Shown here piece after piece: positions 7,677 to 18,938 of a DNA stretch of 38,126 nucleotides. The notes under the pieces are model-generated. The model did no database searches and was not told where the DNA came from. It saw only the letters and a list, made by a program, of their open reading frames with translations. Within the stretch, counting starts at the first letter, position 1, and each line of letters opens with the position of its first letter. Source of the stretch: Burkholderiales bacterium (lineage in GTDB: Bacteria > Pseudomonadota > Gammaproteobacteria > Burkholderiales > Burkholderiaceae_B); assembly GCA_027484315.1 (NCBI GenBank), contig JAIXTE010000151.1, forward strand, positions 1 through 38,126, read 5' to 3'. Made by a program: the position numbers and the translations under genes.

Positions 7677-8105
7677 GTGTATCAGGGTAGTTCTTCCTTG
7701 TCGATGGATGCAAAAGGGCGCATGAACGTGCCGCAAAAGCATCGAGACGCATTGCTTGCGCAATGTGAGGGAGCCTTGACGCTTACGAAACACCCCAATG
7801 GTTGTTTGCTGATGTTTCCTCGCCCTGTCTGGGAACAGCATCGCGAGAAGATTGCTGCATGGCCCATGTCTGCGCGGCCTTGGCAGCGAATTTTCCTGGG
7901 TTTCGCAACCGACGTGGAAATTGATTCCGCCGGGCGAATTCTCGTCTCTCCGGAATTGCGGGAAGCCGCCTCCCTGAGCAAGGAAGTCATGCTGCTGGGG
8001 ATGGGTAGTCACTTTGAAGTTTGGGATTCCACGTTGCTGCGTGTGGAAGAGGAAAAGGCAATCGCTGCAGGCATGCCTGAAGCACTGAACGAATTCAGCT
8101 TCTAA
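7677..8105 (+). CDS. mraZ: transcriptional regulator MraZ
   Basis: A 142-residue MraZ, first gene of the dcw cluster. It consists of two SpoVT-AbrB-type swapped-hairpin halves: the N-terminal half has [17 protein letters not shown] and the C-terminal half has [17 protein letters not shown]. The protein forms a ring-like oligomer that binds repeated operator boxes and represses its own operon. The start is GTG at 7677, giving the usual N-terminus of the form [11 protein letters not shown], and the ribosome site is weak. The stop TAA overlaps the rsmH ATG (TAATG). The operator array lies 7 bases upstream of the start codon. Confidence 0.97.
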   Translation: MYQGSSSLSMDAKGRMNVPQKHRDALLAQCEGALTLTKHPNGCLLMFPRPVWEQHREKIAAWPMSARPWQRIFLGFATDVEIDSAGRILVSPELREAASLSKEVMLLGMGSHFEVWDSTLLRVEEEKAIAAGMPEALNEFSF

Positions 8106-9079
8106 TGGCCACCCACTTCGAACACATTCCCGTGCTTCTTCAGCCCACGGTTGAAGCCCTGTTGCATCAGCCTGATGGCGTCTATCTCGATTGCACCTTT
8201 GGTCGCGGCGGACACAGTCGCGCACTGCTGGCCAGTTTGTCGACGAGGGGTCGCTTGATCGCCCTGGATCGAGATCCCCAAGCCGTTCAGGCCATGAGCT
8301 TGATCAATGATGTCCGGTTTCAGGGGGTTCGTTCCGCTTTTGCTGACCTTGAATCTGCACTGGATTCGTTGGGGGTCGATCAGGTTGATGGCATCTTGAT
8401 GGACATTGGTGTGTCCTCTCCGCAAATTGATCAAGCAGACCGGGGTTTCAGCTTTCGCAGGGATGGCCCGCTGGATATGCGCATGGATCCACAGACTGGA
8501 GAGTCTGCGGCCGATTTTCTTGCTCGGGCTGATGCCCGGGAAATCAAAGAGGTAATTAAAAATTATGGGGAAGAACGGTTTGCTGTTCAGATTGCAGCAG
8601 CGATTGTTGCTCGCCGCGAGGAGCGGTCGATCGCTACAACACTCGACCTTGCCCAGATCGTGGCAGGGGCAGTTCGCACGCGGGAGCCGGGCCAGGACCC
8701 TGCAACGCGCACCTTTCAGGCTTTACGGATTCACGTCAACCAGGAGCTTGCGCAGCTCGAACAAGGTTTAACTGCAGCATTCAAGCGCTTGAAGGTAGGT
8801 GGTCGATTGGCAGTGATCAGTTTTCACTCGCTTGAAGACCGCATCACCAAGCAGTTTATTGAAAAGCTGGCCAATCCGAAATCACAGCAGGATGCACGGT
8901 TGAGGAAATTGCCTTTGCCTGAACCCACACCCTTGATGAAAAAGCTGGAGCGTATCAAACCCACCCGCGAAGAGTCTGAGTTGAACCCGCGCTCGCGTTC
9001 ATCGGTATTGCGCGTGGCCGAGAAACTGGCCGAGTGGCCTGTGCAGTCGTCAGGAAAGAGGGCTGCATGGGCCGATTGA
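8105..9079 (+). CDS. rsmH: 16S rRNA m4C1402 methyltransferase RsmH (MraW)
   Basis: A 324-residue SAM-dependent methyltransferase that N4-methylates C1402 of 16S rRNA in the decoding site. The SAM-binding loop is FGRGGHSRALL, and the family motifs MDIGVSSPQIDQADRGFSF, GPLDMRMD, TRTFQALRIHVNQEL and VISFHSLEDR are all present, with the usual C-terminal basic tail. The length is a little over that of E. coli RsmH (313). It shares one base with the mraZ stop and its own end overlaps ftsL by 13 bases, so it is probably translationally coupled at both sides. Confidence 0.97.
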   Translation: MATHFEHIPVLLQPTVEALLHQPDGVYLDCTFGRGGHSRALLASLSTRGRLIALDRDPQAVQAMSLINDVRFQGVRSAFADLESALDSLGVDQVDGILMDIGVSSPQIDQADRGFSFRRDGPLDMRMDPQTGESAADFLARADAREIKEVIKNYGEERFAVQIAAAIVARREERSIATTLDLAQIVAGAVRTREPGQDPATRTFQALRIHVNQELAQLEQGLTAAFKRLKVGGRLAVISFHSLEDRITKQFIEKLANPKSQQDARLRKLPLPEPTPLMKKLERIKPTREESELNPRSRSSVLRVAEKLAEWPVQSSGKRAAWAD

Positions 9080-9348
9080 ACATCTTCCTGCTGGCACTGG
9101 TCATTTTCTGCGCCATGGTGGTGGTCGAGCAGCAACATGCTGCGCGTTCGCTATTCGTTGCTTTGGGTCAGGAACAGCAGGCAGAGCACCAGCTTGAGGT
9201 GGCATTCACCCGATTGCAGTTGCAGCAGGTGACATTGGCCAAGGGTGAGCGTGTGGATTCTGTAGCGCGAACTGAGCTGAACATGAGCCCGCCTGCACCC
9301 GGATCAGTTGTTTTCATGCCTTTGGACGGGGGCTTTCAGCATGAGTAA
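9067..9348 (+). CDS. ftsL: cell division protein FtsL
   Basis: A 93-residue bitopic membrane protein. After a three-residue cytoplasmic tip comes one membrane segment (about residues 4-20, IFLLALVIFCAMVVV), then a periplasmic helix rich in Gln, Glu and Leu (about 25-60) expected to form the FtsL-FtsB coiled coil of the FtsQLB complex. An in-frame ATG at 9034 exists, but the ATG at 9067 is preferred: AGGAAAGAGG sits a few bases before it, and the membrane segment then starts at the normal place. Identity rests on position between rsmH and ftsI plus this architecture, since FtsL sequences diverge widely. Confidence 0.92.
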   Translation: MGRLNIFLLALVIFCAMVVVEQQHAARSLFVALGQEQQAEHQLEVAFTRLQLQQVTLAKGERVDSVARTELNMSPPAPGSVVFMPLDGGFQHE

Positions 9349-11095
9349 AGCGGTCCGGTTTGGTGGTTCAGATTTGCTGGAAATGCGATTGCCTGCGTGG
9401 CGGTCGCGTTTTGTTTTGGTGTGCATTTTTCTCGCCTTTGGTGGCCTGATTGCGCGCGCGGCATTCCTTCAGATCGTTTCCAATGATTTCCTGCAGGAGC
9501 AGGGGGCCAAGCGCCTTGAGCGAACTTTGCCATTGCAGGCCAATCGTGGCAGTTTGCTTGATCGCAACAAGGTTGTTCTGGCGCAAAGTGTTCCCGCGCA
9601 GGCGGTGTGGTACGACGCTCGCCGAATTGGTGAGGCAAAAGACGAAGACTTGCGCAGGCTGGCGGAAATTCTAGGTCTTAAATCTGATCGCATGATCCGG
9701 CAAATGCGCGCCGACAACAAGCGCGCTTTCGTATATCTGGATCGGCAAGTCGATTCCGATGTGGCTGCCAAGGCCAAGGCCCTGAAAATTCCTGGCCTCG
9801 GATTTGTGACCGAGAGCAAGCGTTATTACCCGCAGGGTGAAACAATGGCGCACCTTGTGGGTTTCACAAGCATTGAAGACAAGGGGCAAGAGGGGGTAGA
9901 GCTGGCGTTCAATGCACACCTGACCGGTGTAGACGGTGAACGCAATGTGCTCCGCGATCGCTTGGGCAATGTGATCGAAGACATTCGTGAGCTGCGTCCC
10001 CCCGTAAATGGTCGGGATCTCGTGCTGTCTGTGGATGCCGATGTCCAGTACATCGTGTTATCCGAGTTGAAGAAAGCAGTGGAATTCCACAAGGCGAAGG
10101 CCGCTGCCGCGGTTGTGCTGGATGCAAAAACGGGTGAGCTGCTGGCGATGGCCAACATTCCAACCTACGACCCGAACAGTCGGGGCCAGTTGCATGGGGA
10201 AAAGCTTCGCAACAGAGTTTTCACGGACATGTTTGAGCCAGGCTCGACCTTGAAGCCATTTGGTGTTGCCTTGGCCATGAACCAAGGCAAAGTGAAAGCC
10301 TCCACAAAAATAGATACAGGCAATGGTCGTTTGTCGATTGGCCCCGCAACAATCAGCGACACCAAGCCACATGGTGTGATGACGGTTGAGGAGGTGATTC
10401 AAAAATCCAGCAACGTGGGTACGTCAAAAATTGTGCTGGAACTGGAGCGCAAAGACCTGTGGGATTTCTTCAATCAGTTGGGATTTGGGCAAACGCCCTC
10501 CATCGCTTTTCCAGGCTCCGTGGCAGGCCGTGTGCGCCCTTGGAACAAGTGGCGTCCGATTGAGCAAGCCACCATGTCGTATGGACATGGCATTTCCGTA
10601 TCATTGATTCAGCTGGCGCAGTCGTACACTATTTTTGCGAACAAGGGACAGTTCGTGCCGGCCTCTCTGGTCAGGCTCGGGCCGCAAGACCCGGTCGTGT
10701 CTCACCGCGTGGTCAGCGAACAGGTGGCTGACAGCATGTTGCACATGCTGGAGATGGCCTCCGGACCTGAAGGGACGGCGCCCAAGGCACAGGTACAAGG
10801 CTACAGGGTTGCTGGTAAAACAGGAACGGCGCACAAGCAGGAAGGCGGGCGTTACATCAACAAGTACGTGTCGTCTTATGTGGGCTTGGCACCGGTTTCA
10901 GATCCCAGAGTGATCGTGGCCATCATGGTGGATGAGCCGAAGAGTGGTGTGTACTACGGTGGCTTGGTGGCAGCTCCGGTATTTTCGGTGATTACGAAAA
11001 GCGTACTGACCCGCCTGAATGTTCAGCCTGATGCCATTGAGCCAACCAGCCAGTTGCGCAAGTTGGTTGCTGCTCCGGCAGGGAGGCAATTGTGA
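9341..11095 (+). CDS. ftsI: peptidoglycan transpeptidase FtsI (PBP3)
   Basis: A 584-residue class B penicillin-binding protein that crosslinks septal peptidoglycan. It has a membrane anchor (about residues 24-44), a dimerisation/pedestal region with RGSLLDRNKVVLA, and a transpeptidase domain with the active-site serine motif STLK (Ser302, Lys305), SSN (356-358) and KTG (493-495). The ATG at 9341 overlaps the ftsL stop by 8 bases and starts MSKAVRFGG. An in-frame ATG at 9308 would add 11 residues inside ftsL and is less likely. It is expected to work with FtsW as the septal synthase pair. Confidence 0.96.
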   Translation: MSKAVRFGGSDLLEMRLPAWRSRFVLVCIFLAFGGLIARAAFLQIVSNDFLQEQGAKRLERTLPLQANRGSLLDRNKVVLAQSVPAQAVWYDARRIGEAKDEDLRRLAEILGLKSDRMIRQMRADNKRAFVYLDRQVDSDVAAKAKALKIPGLGFVTESKRYYPQGETMAHLVGFTSIEDKGQEGVELAFNAHLTGVDGERNVLRDRLGNVIEDIRELRPPVNGRDLVLSVDADVQYIVLSELKKAVEFHKAKAAAAVVLDAKTGELLAMANIPTYDPNSRGQLHGEKLRNRVFTDMFEPGSTLKPFGVALAMNQGKVKASTKIDTGNGRLSIGPATISDTKPHGVMTVEEVIQKSSNVGTSKIVLELERKDLWDFFNQLGFGQTPSIAFPGSVAGRVRPWNKWRPIEQATMSYGHGISVSLIQLAQSYTIFANKGQFVPASLVRLGPQDPVVSHRVVSEQVADSMLHMLEMASGPEGTAPKAQVQGYRVAGKTGTAHKQEGGRYINKYVSSYVGLAPVSDPRVIVAIMVDEPKSGVYYGGLVAAPVFSVITKSVLTRLNVQPDAIEPTSQLRKLVAAPAGRQL

Positions 11096-12588
11096 TCAGC
11101 GCCTATCTGCACTCCGTGTCTGAAGTTCTCGCAGAATTGCATGAGCGCGGGTTTTATGCAGATTGTTCAGCATTGGTGACTGATCACCGTCGGCTTACCG
11201 GACCAAGGGATGTGTTTCTTGCCGTGCCTGGGCACAAGTTTGATCCGCGGAATCTCGCCGACGATTTGTTGAGTGAACAGCGATGCGGTTTGGTTTTGGT
11301 GGATTACGACGACCAGCGCGCCTATCAAAGTGCAAGCGTGGTTCCCGTGTTGAATCTGAAAGGCATGTTGGCCGACCTGGCCGGTGGGTATTACAAAACA
11401 GCCAGTGCTGACATGACTGTGATTGCCGTAACAGGAACCAATGGAAAAACCACGGTCACCCGCTGGCTGGCACAGGCGTTGAATGGTTTGGGGCAAAAGG
11501 CTGCCGTTATTGGCACATTGGGTTATGGTGCGCCAGATGATTTGAAGGCGCACACCGGTTTGACCACGCCCGATGTGGTCGGTGTGCATCACCTGTTGCA
11601 CGTGCTGCGTGGTCAGCAGTTTGATACGGTGTGCATTGAGGCTTCATCCATTGGTTTGGAGCAGCGTCGTTTGGCTGGGGTAGATATTGACGTGGCGGTG
11701 TTCACCAACCTGTCGCAGGATCACCTCGATTACCATGGCGATATGGCCTCCTATGCGCAGTCCAAGTTGATTCTGGCGAATTGGCCCACCTTGCGTTTTG
11801 CTGTGGTAAACAGTGATGACCAGGTCGGACGCCAGTTCAGGTCCATCGTTGAAGGCAAGAAGCTGACTTGTGTTGCTGTGGGTTCTGAGCCGGCAGCGGT
11901 TTGTCAGATTATTGACGTCAAGGCCACTGACAAGGGTCAGAGAATCCATTTGAAATTCAACAGTGCATTAGTAGAAATCGAGTCGACTGTGATCGGCCGT
12001 TTCAATGCCGAGAACCTGGCTTTGGTTTTTGCAACCTTGAATCAGCTCGGTCATCCTTCGGAACAACTGCTATGTGCCTTGAAGAAAGTGACACCCGCGC
12101 CTGGGCGCATGCAGCGCCTTGAAGGGCAGCCCGCTGTCATCGTTGATTACGCACACACCCCTGACGCACTGGAGAAAACGCTGCAGGCCGTTGCACCTTA
12201 CGCCGCGCAGCGCCAGGGCAAGCTCTGGGTTGTATTTGGTTGTGGCGGTGATCGTGACCGTGCCAAGCGTCCTTTGATGGGGGCAGTTGCAGTAGCCAAT
12301 TCGGATGTGATTGTTCTAACCTCAGACAACCCGCGTAGCGAGAATCCGGAAGACATCGTCAAAGATATTCAAGCAGGAATAGATCCGGCTTTGTCTGGTA
12401 GTTTGACAATCGAGTTGAACCGGGCCCGAGCCATTGAGTTTGCCATTTGCAATGCAAGCCCCCAGGACGTTGTGTTGCTGGCCGGTAAAGGCCACGAAGA
12501 TACGCAGACCCTGGGGCAGCAGGTGATTCACCATTCGGACGCCGAGTGCGCGCAGGCGCTGCTTGCCAAGCGAGGTATCCATGCTTGA
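11092..12588 (+). CDS. murE: UDP-MurNAc-L-Ala-D-Glu:meso-DAP ligase MurE
   Basis: A 498-residue Mur ligase that adds the third amino acid to the peptidoglycan precursor. The ATP loop is VTGTNGKTT (114-120 region), followed by the central-domain motif NLSQDHLDYHG and the C-terminal DNPRSENPEDI. The sequence DNPR is characteristic of enzymes selecting meso-diaminopimelate rather than lysine, so the wall should be of the DAP type. The start is GTG at 11092 with GGGAGG upstream, sharing GTGA with the ftsI stop. MurE and MurF are separate genes here, not fused. Confidence 0.97.
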   Translation: MISAYLHSVSEVLAELHERGFYADCSALVTDHRRLTGPRDVFLAVPGHKFDPRNLADDLLSEQRCGLVLVDYDDQRAYQSASVVPVLNLKGMLADLAGGYYKTASADMTVIAVTGTNGKTTVTRWLAQALNGLGQKAAVIGTLGYGAPDDLKAHTGLTTPDVVGVHHLLHVLRGQQFDTVCIEASSIGLEQRRLAGVDIDVAVFTNLSQDHLDYHGDMASYAQSKLILANWPTLRFAVVNSDDQVGRQFRSIVEGKKLTCVAVGSEPAAVCQIIDVKATDKGQRIHLKFNSALVEIESTVIGRFNAENLALVFATLNQLGHPSEQLLCALKKVTPAPGRMQRLEGQPAVIVDYAHTPDALEKTLQAVAPYAAQRQGKLWVVFGCGGDRDRAKRPLMGAVAVANSDVIVLTSDNPRSENPEDIVKDIQAGIDPALSGSLTIELNRARAIEFAICNASPQDVVLLAGKGHEDTQTLGQQVIHHSDAECAQALLAKRGIHA

Positions 12589-13964
12589 GTTGAATTGGGA
12601 TCTGGATGATATTGGCAAAGTGTTGGCCAACGAATTGCTGGAGCCAGCGCCCGCGGTTAAAGGCACTGTGCGCCTCATTCAAACCGACAGCCGTCAGGTT
12701 TCACCCGGCGATCTGTTTGTTTGCCTGGCGGGTGAGCGCTTTGATGCGCATGACTTTGCTGCAGAGGTAACTCAAGCCGGTGCCTGTGCATTGATCACCA
12801 ACCGATTGCTCAATGTTCCCGTTGCCCAGTTTGTGGTAAAAGACACCCGCTTGGCTTTCGGCCTCTTGGCCCGTGCCTGGCGACACCGGTTTCATATCAA
12901 GGTATTGGCGGTGGTGGGCAGCAATGGAAAAACGACCAGCAAGGAAATGCTGGGCAGCATTTGCAAATCGCAGTTTCCCGCCGACCAGGTGTTGGTGACG
13001 GCTGGCAATTTGAATAATGACATTGGCGTGCCCCAAACCTTGTTGAAACTTCGCAGTACACACCGAGTGGCCGTGATTGAAATGGGCATGAACCATCCGG
13101 GGGAAATTGATTACCTGGCCGGCTTGGTAAAGCCCGATGTGGTCCTTCTGACCAATGCCCAGCGTGAACACCAGGAATTCATGAAAACAGTCATGGCAGT
13201 GGCTTTGGAGAATGGCAGTGCATTCGAACATTTGCCAGCGGCAGGTGTGGCGGTGTTTCCCGTGTCAGAAGAATTTGAGTCCACCTGGCGTACACAGTCA
13301 GGCGGTGCCCGTTCATTGCGTTTTGGAGCGGGTGCTGATTTCGAATTGCAGCCATCGAGCCAGACCGGTGAAACCGGGAAAGCTGTTTTGAATGCGTTGG
13401 GTACCCCAATCCCGCTGCAGCCAGCATTCATAGGCGAACACAATTATGCAAACGCAGCAGGTGCAGCCGCAGCAGGTCATGCGGCTGGCTGCAGTTCGCA
13501 GGCCATTCAGGCTGGTTTGGAAGCGTTCCAGCCAGTGAACGGGCGCTTGCAGATTGCACTGAACCTGCCTTCACTGTTGCTGATCAATGACACGTACAAC
13601 GCCAATCCCGATTCTGTGAATGCAGCCAGCAAGGTGTTGGCCACTCAGCAGGGAAAAACCTTGCTGGTTCTGGGCGACATGGGCGAAGTGGGTGACCAGT
13701 CTGATCAATACCATGCAGAGGTTGGACTATTCGCAAAACAGGTCGGCGTACACAGCGTGTTCGCTTTGGGTGAGGCCACACCCCACACCGTGCGTGCCTT
13801 CGGAGAGGGGGCGCACCATTTCAACACAATCGATCAATTGATAGACCACACCATGAGTACAACAAGTCAGGGCCATTGGTCCGTGCTGGTTAAAGGCTCA
13901 CGCTTCATGAAAATGGAGCGTGTTGTCCAGGCACTGGTTCAACAACACGCCGCGGAGGCCAAGC

Positions 13965-13975
<11 letters not shown>
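12581..13975 (+). CDS. murF: UDP-MurNAc-tripeptide:D-Ala-D-Ala ligase MurF
   Basis: A 464-residue Mur ligase that adds D-Ala-D-Ala to complete the UDP-MurNAc-pentapeptide. It has the ATP loop [13 protein letters not shown], the motif [14 protein letters not shown], the lid-region motif [10 protein letters not shown], and the C-terminal [11 protein letters not shown] and LGDMGEVG. The ATG at 12581 has GAGGT just upstream and overlaps the murE stop by 8 bases. An upstream in-frame alternative at 12563 would add six residues. Its 3' end overlaps mraY by 11 bases. Confidence 0.96.
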
Positions 13976-15119
<1,144 letters not shown>

Positions 15120-15139
15120 AATTGAGTTAAAGCGTCTTT

Positions 15140-16618
15140 ATGTTGAATCTGTTTCGTGATCAATCGGTGTTGCAAGTCGGGCTCGGCGAGTCCGGACTCG
15201 CCTGCGCGCGTTGGGCGCTGGCGCAAGGAGCACGCCTGACGGTCATTGACACACGCGAAGCACCACCCGGCTTGCGCGAGCTTCAGGCCATTCGGCCAGA
15301 TATCCGACTGGTGAATACACTCGACGAATTGTCTTGGGATTTCCACCGCGTCGTGGTGTCGCCTGGGTTGCCGCCATCACATCCTCTGATGGTGGCTGTG
15401 CTCGAACAGGCCGGGCATCACGGCACGCTGGTTGATTCCGAGCTGGATCTGTTCGCCGATGCATTGCATGCCTTGTCCCAAGAGCGTGGTTATAGCCCCC
15501 AGGTAGTGGGTATCACCGGCACCAATGGAAAAACCACCACCACGCGGATGGTGGAGTGCCTGGCCCGGTTTGCTGGAAAAACCGCGTTTGCAGCGGGCAA
15601 CATCAGTCCTGCTGCCATGGATGCGTTGCGCGAGCATTTAGAGAAAAACGAGTTGCCTGACCTGTGGGTACTTGAGCTTTCAAGCTTTCAGCTGCATTGG
15701 ACCAAGCGCCTGCAGTTTGATGCGTCTACCGTGTTGAACATCACGCAGGATCACCTCGACTGGCATTCGGACATGCAGGAATACGCCAGTGACAAGTTCA
15801 GGATTTTTTCCACACACGGGTTTTGTGTGATCAATCGCGATGACGCAATTGTGGCGAACGCGCCAGTGCCAATCGAATCCAACGTGGTGACTTTTGGCGT
15901 GAGTGCGCCTGTAAAAGCCAATGATTTTGGTCTGGTTCGCGAGGGCGGCATGTTGTGGCTCGCTCAGTTGGTTGGTGATCAGGAAAGCGCAGGTACTGCG
16001 CGTCGCCGAAAGCCGGAAGAAACTGAACTGACGCAGAAGTTGCTGATGCCGACAGAGGCCTTGCAGGTGGCGGGTTTGCACAATGCAAGCAATGCACTGG
16101 CCGCACTGGCCATTTGTCAAGGCTTGGGACTACCCATGGCCAGGCTGCTTCATGGTTTGCGCAGTTACCTGGGCGAACCTCACCGCGTTCAGCACATCGT
16201 ACAAATCGATGGCGTTGATTATTTCGACGACAGCAAAGGCACCAACGTCGGTGCAACTGTGGCCGCTTTGAATGGGTTGGCCAAACCCACCGTGCTGATT
16301 GCAGGTGGCGATGGGAAGGGTCAGGATTTTTCCCCCCTGGTGCAACCTGTGTCCCAATACTGCAGGCATGTCGTGTTGATCGGAAAAGACGCAGACAATT
16401 TGATGGCTGCACTTGAATCGGCAAATGTACCTTGTGAAAAAGCAGACAGTCTTGAAAGCGCGGTACAGCAGGCATCACTGAAAGCCACTTCGGGCGACTG
16501 TGTGTTGCTGAGCCCGGCTTGCGCCAGCCTGGACATGTTCCGAAACTACGTCCACCGCGCCGAAGTGTTTGTGGAAGCGGTCAAGGCGCATGCGGCCGAC
16601 AGGGGGCAGCCATGCTAG
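15140..16618 (+). CDS. murD: UDP-MurNAc-L-alanine:D-glutamate ligase MurD
   Basis: A 492-residue Mur ligase that adds D-glutamate to UDP-MurNAc-L-Ala. The N-terminal uridine-binding fold starts [16 protein letters not shown]. The ATP loop is [14 protein letters not shown], the central motif is [10 protein letters not shown], and the C-terminal domain has [13 protein letters not shown] and [12 protein letters not shown]. The length exceeds the E. coli protein (438) because of loop insertions, for example around residues 270-300 (the [14 protein letters not shown] region). It begins 20 bases after mraY, one of three non-overlapping junctions in the cluster. Its stop overlaps the ftsW start by 7 bases. 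Confidence 0.96.
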   Translation: MLNLFRDQSVLQVGLGESGLACARWALAQGARLTVIDTREAPPGLRELQAIRPDIRLVNTLDELSWDFHRVVVSPGLPPSHPLMVAVLEQAGHHGTLVDSELDLFADALHALSQERGYSPQVVGITGTNGKTTTTRMVECLARFAGKTAFAAGNISPAAMDALREHLEKNELPDLWVLELSSFQLHWTKRLQFDASTVLNITQDHLDWHSDMQEYASDKFRIFSTHGFCVINRDDAIVANAPVPIESNVVTFGVSAPVKANDFGLVREGGMLWLAQLVGDQESAGTARRRKPEETELTQKLLMPTEALQVAGLHNASNALAALAICQGLGLPMARLLHGLRSYLGEPHRVQHIVQIDGVDYFDDSKGTNVGATVAALNGLAKPTVLIAGGDGKGQDFSPLVQPVSQYCRHVVLIGKDADNLMAALESANVPCEKADSLESAVQQASLKATSGDCVLLSPACASLDMFRNYVHRAEVFVEAVKAHAADRGQPC

Positions 16619-17868
16619 GAAAGTGGAACAAGAAAGACCCTGGCAACATGCAGTTCAAAAGCCTGATCCCTGCAACAGCAAGTGGCGGTGGTATGTCTGC
16701 TTCCCTGTATGGTGTCAAACAGGGTAACAATGCGTCCCGATCCATCGATCAGGGATTGATTTGGGCAGTGCTTGCATTGCTGTTTCTGGGGCTGGTCATG
16801 GTGTATTCCGCAACCGTGGCCTTGCCCGATTCAACCAAATACGCCAGTTATCAAACCACGCATTTTCTGGTGCGTCACGCTTTTTCGATTGCAGTGGCTT
16901 TCGCCGCAGCTTTTTGCGTATTTCAAATTCCGATGAAAACCTGGCAGGAGCTGGCACCGCTGGTTTTTCTATGTTGCATTGCCTTGCTGGTTCTCGTCTT
17001 GATTCCTGGTATTGGAAAGGAAGTTAACGGCGCGCGCCGGTGGCTTTCACTGTACGTGTTGAATATACAACCGTCCGAACTGATGAAAATGTGCGCAATC
17101 ATTTATGCAGCAGACTACACAGTGCGCAAGCAGGCCTATATGCAGCGCTTTGGCAAAGTGTTGTTTCCCATGTTCGTGGCCATGTTTCTCGTGGGCATGC
17201 TGCTTTTGCTTGAACCCGATATGGGCGCGTTCATTGTGATCGTGACCGTGGTGTTTGGCATTCTGTTTTTGGGAGGTATCAATGCGCGGGTGTTTTTCGG
17301 TGTTTTGTTGGCACTCAGTGCGGCCTTCGCACTGTTGATTGCTTTCAGCGATTATCGACGCGCCCGTCTGTTGGCCTATCTCGACCCCTGGGAGGGGGAC
17401 AATGCCTTGAACAAGGCCTATCAGTTGTCTCATTCCCTGATCGCCTTTGGTCGCGGAGAAGTGCTGGGTGTTGGGCTGGGTGGCAGTGTTGAAAAACTGC
17501 ATTACCTGCCTGAAGCCCACACCGATTTCCTGTTGGCTGTCATCGGCGAGGAGCTCGGGTTTATTGGTGTCACCATTGTCATTCTTCTGTTCCTTTACAT
17601 CGTCAAGCGATGTTTTGCCATCGGGGCTCAAGCCATTGCCCTGGAGAGAACCTTCTCTGGATTGGTCGCCAAGGGTGTCGGTATCTGGATCGCAGTTCAG
17701 TGCTTCATCAACATGGGTGTGAATTTGGGCGTGTTACCCACAAAGGGGCTGACCCTGCCTTTGATGAGTTACGGTGGCTCTGCCATTTTGGTGACTTGCG
17801 CTGCTTTGGCTTTGGTTCTTCGGATTGACTTCGAGAACCGAACCATGATGCGTGGAGGTGCAGCATGA
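16612..17868 (+). CDS. ftsW: septal peptidoglycan glycosyltransferase FtsW (SEDS family)
   Basis: A 418-residue SEDS-family membrane protein that polymerises lipid II at the septum together with FtsI. A cytoplasmic N-terminus of about 45 residues precedes some ten membrane segments. Family motifs are [39 protein letters not shown], the [15 protein letters not shown] loop that carries the catalytic aspartate, and [18 protein letters not shown]. The ATG at 16612, after a G-rich ribosome site, overlaps the murD stop by 7 bases. The in-frame ATG at 16519 is inside murD and would add an unlikely basic extension. It shares ATGA with murG. Confidence 0.96.
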   Translation: MLGKWNKKDPGNMQFKSLIPATASGGGMSASLYGVKQGNNASRSIDQGLIWAVLALLFLGLVMVYSATVALPDSTKYASYQTTHFLVRHAFSIAVAFAAAFCVFQIPMKTWQELAPLVFLCCIALLVLVLIPGIGKEVNGARRWLSLYVLNIQPSELMKMCAIIYAADYTVRKQAYMQRFGKVLFPMFVAMFLVGMLLLLEPDMGAFIVIVTVVFGILFLGGINARVFFGVLLALSAAFALLIAFSDYRRARLLAYLDPWEGDNALNKAYQLSHSLIAFGRGEVLGVGLGGSVEKLHYLPEAHTDFLLAVIGEELGFIGVTIVILLFLYIVKRCFAIGAQAIALERTFSGLVAKGVGIWIAVQCFINMGVNLGVLPTKGLTLPLMSYGGSAILVTCAALALVLRIDFENRTMMRGGAA

Positions 17869-18938
17869 GCAAAACGCACCGATTGGCCTTGATTGTTGCA
17901 GGTGGCACGGGTGGTCATATTTTTCCAGGCTTGAGCGTGGCCTCTGAATTGCAGGCTCGCGGCTGGCAGGTGCAGTGGGCTGGTAACCCCGAAGCCATGG
18001 AAGGGCGTCTTGTGCCCGCTCACGGAGTACCTCTCAATACGCTTGTTTTTTCCGGCTTTCGCGGCAAAGGCTTGATTCAGCAGATGTTCATGCCGCTGAA
18101 GTTGTTGAGAGCGTTTTGGACTTCAATCCAGATCCTGCGTCGAACCCGGCCCTCTGTTGTATTGGGAATGGGGGGCTATGTGGCCTTTCCCTTGGGCATG
18201 ATGGCCAGTTTGCTGAATATTCCGCTGGTTGTTCATGAACAGAATTCCGTGGCGGGCCTCACCAACAAGTTGTTGGCCAAATTGGCGAACAGGAATCTGG
18301 TGGCTTTCCCGCAAGCGCTGCCCAATTCAAACTGGGTGGGTAATCCGGTTCGTCAATTGATTGCTCGCCAAGCCGATCCGGCTTCCAGATTTGCCGGGCG
18401 AACCGGCCCCCTGAAGTTGCTGGTGTTGGGTGGCAGTCTGGGTGCCCAAGCCTTGAACGAGGTTGTTCCCAAGGCACTTGCGCAACTGGATATTGCACAG
18501 CGCCCTGTGGTTGTTCACCAGGCAGGCGAGAAAAACATGCCCGCCTTGCAGCGCAACTATGACGCGGCGGGTGTTCAGGGCGAACTGGTTCCGTTTATTG
18601 ATGACGTGGCGCAAGCCATGGCCCAGGCCGACCTCGTAATTTGCCGCGCCGGCGCCATGACGGTTGCAGAAGTGGCTGCCATTGGTGTCGCAGCCTTGTT
18701 TGTGCCTTTTCCCCATGCGGTGGATGACCACCAGACACACAACGCCGGCTTTCTGATGAAAGACAATGCCGCCTGGTTGTGTCAGCAAACCAATCTGGAT
18801 TTCAACTGGTTGGCCAACTGGCTTCGCGGACTGGATCGCGAGGCCTGCCTTGCGCATGCAGTGCGGGCACGTGCTTTGGCAAAACCAAAAGCCACACAGG
18901 AAGTGGCAGATCACATCGAACAGGTCGCAAAGATATGA
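17865..18938 (+). CDS. murG: UDP-GlcNAc:lipid I N-acetylglucosaminyltransferase MurG
   Basis: A 357-residue peripheral inner-membrane glycosyltransferase of the GT-B fold that converts lipid I to lipid II. The first glycine-rich loop is [10 protein letters not shown] (13-22), with [20 protein letters not shown], the second-domain loop [11 protein letters not shown], and the UDP-GlcNAc site [15 protein letters not shown] followed by [10 protein letters not shown]. The length equals that of the E. coli enzyme (355) within two residues. It shares ATGA with the end of ftsW and four bases with murC. Confidence 0.97.
   Translation: MSKTHRLALIVAGGTGGHIFPGLSVASELQARGWQVQWAGNPEAMEGRLVPAHGVPLNTLVFSGFRGKGLIQQMFMPLKLLRAFWTSIQILRRTRPSVVLGMGGYVAFPLGMMASLLNIPLVVHEQNSVAGLTNKLLAKLANRNLVAFPQALPNSNWVGNPVRQLIARQADPASRFAGRTGPLKLLVLGGSLGAQALNEVVPKALAQLDIAQRPVVVHQAGEKNMPALQRNYDAAGVQGELVPFIDDVAQAMAQADLVICRAGAMTVAEVAAIGVAALFVPFPHAVDDHQTHNAGFLMKDNAAWLCQQTNLDFNWLANWLRGLDREACLAHAVRARALAKPKATQEVADHIEQVAKI

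Noticed and set aside
16519..16611. 31-residue upstream extension of ftsW
   Set aside because: It lies inside murD, is rich in Arg, Pro and Gly in an out-of-frame manner, and the ATG at 16612 gives the expected SEDS protein.
18779..18934. 52-residue N-terminal extension of murC
   Set aside because: The extra part lies in an alternate frame of murG and looks unlike a Mur ligase N-terminus. The ATG at 18935 sits in the ATGA junction expected for this cluster.
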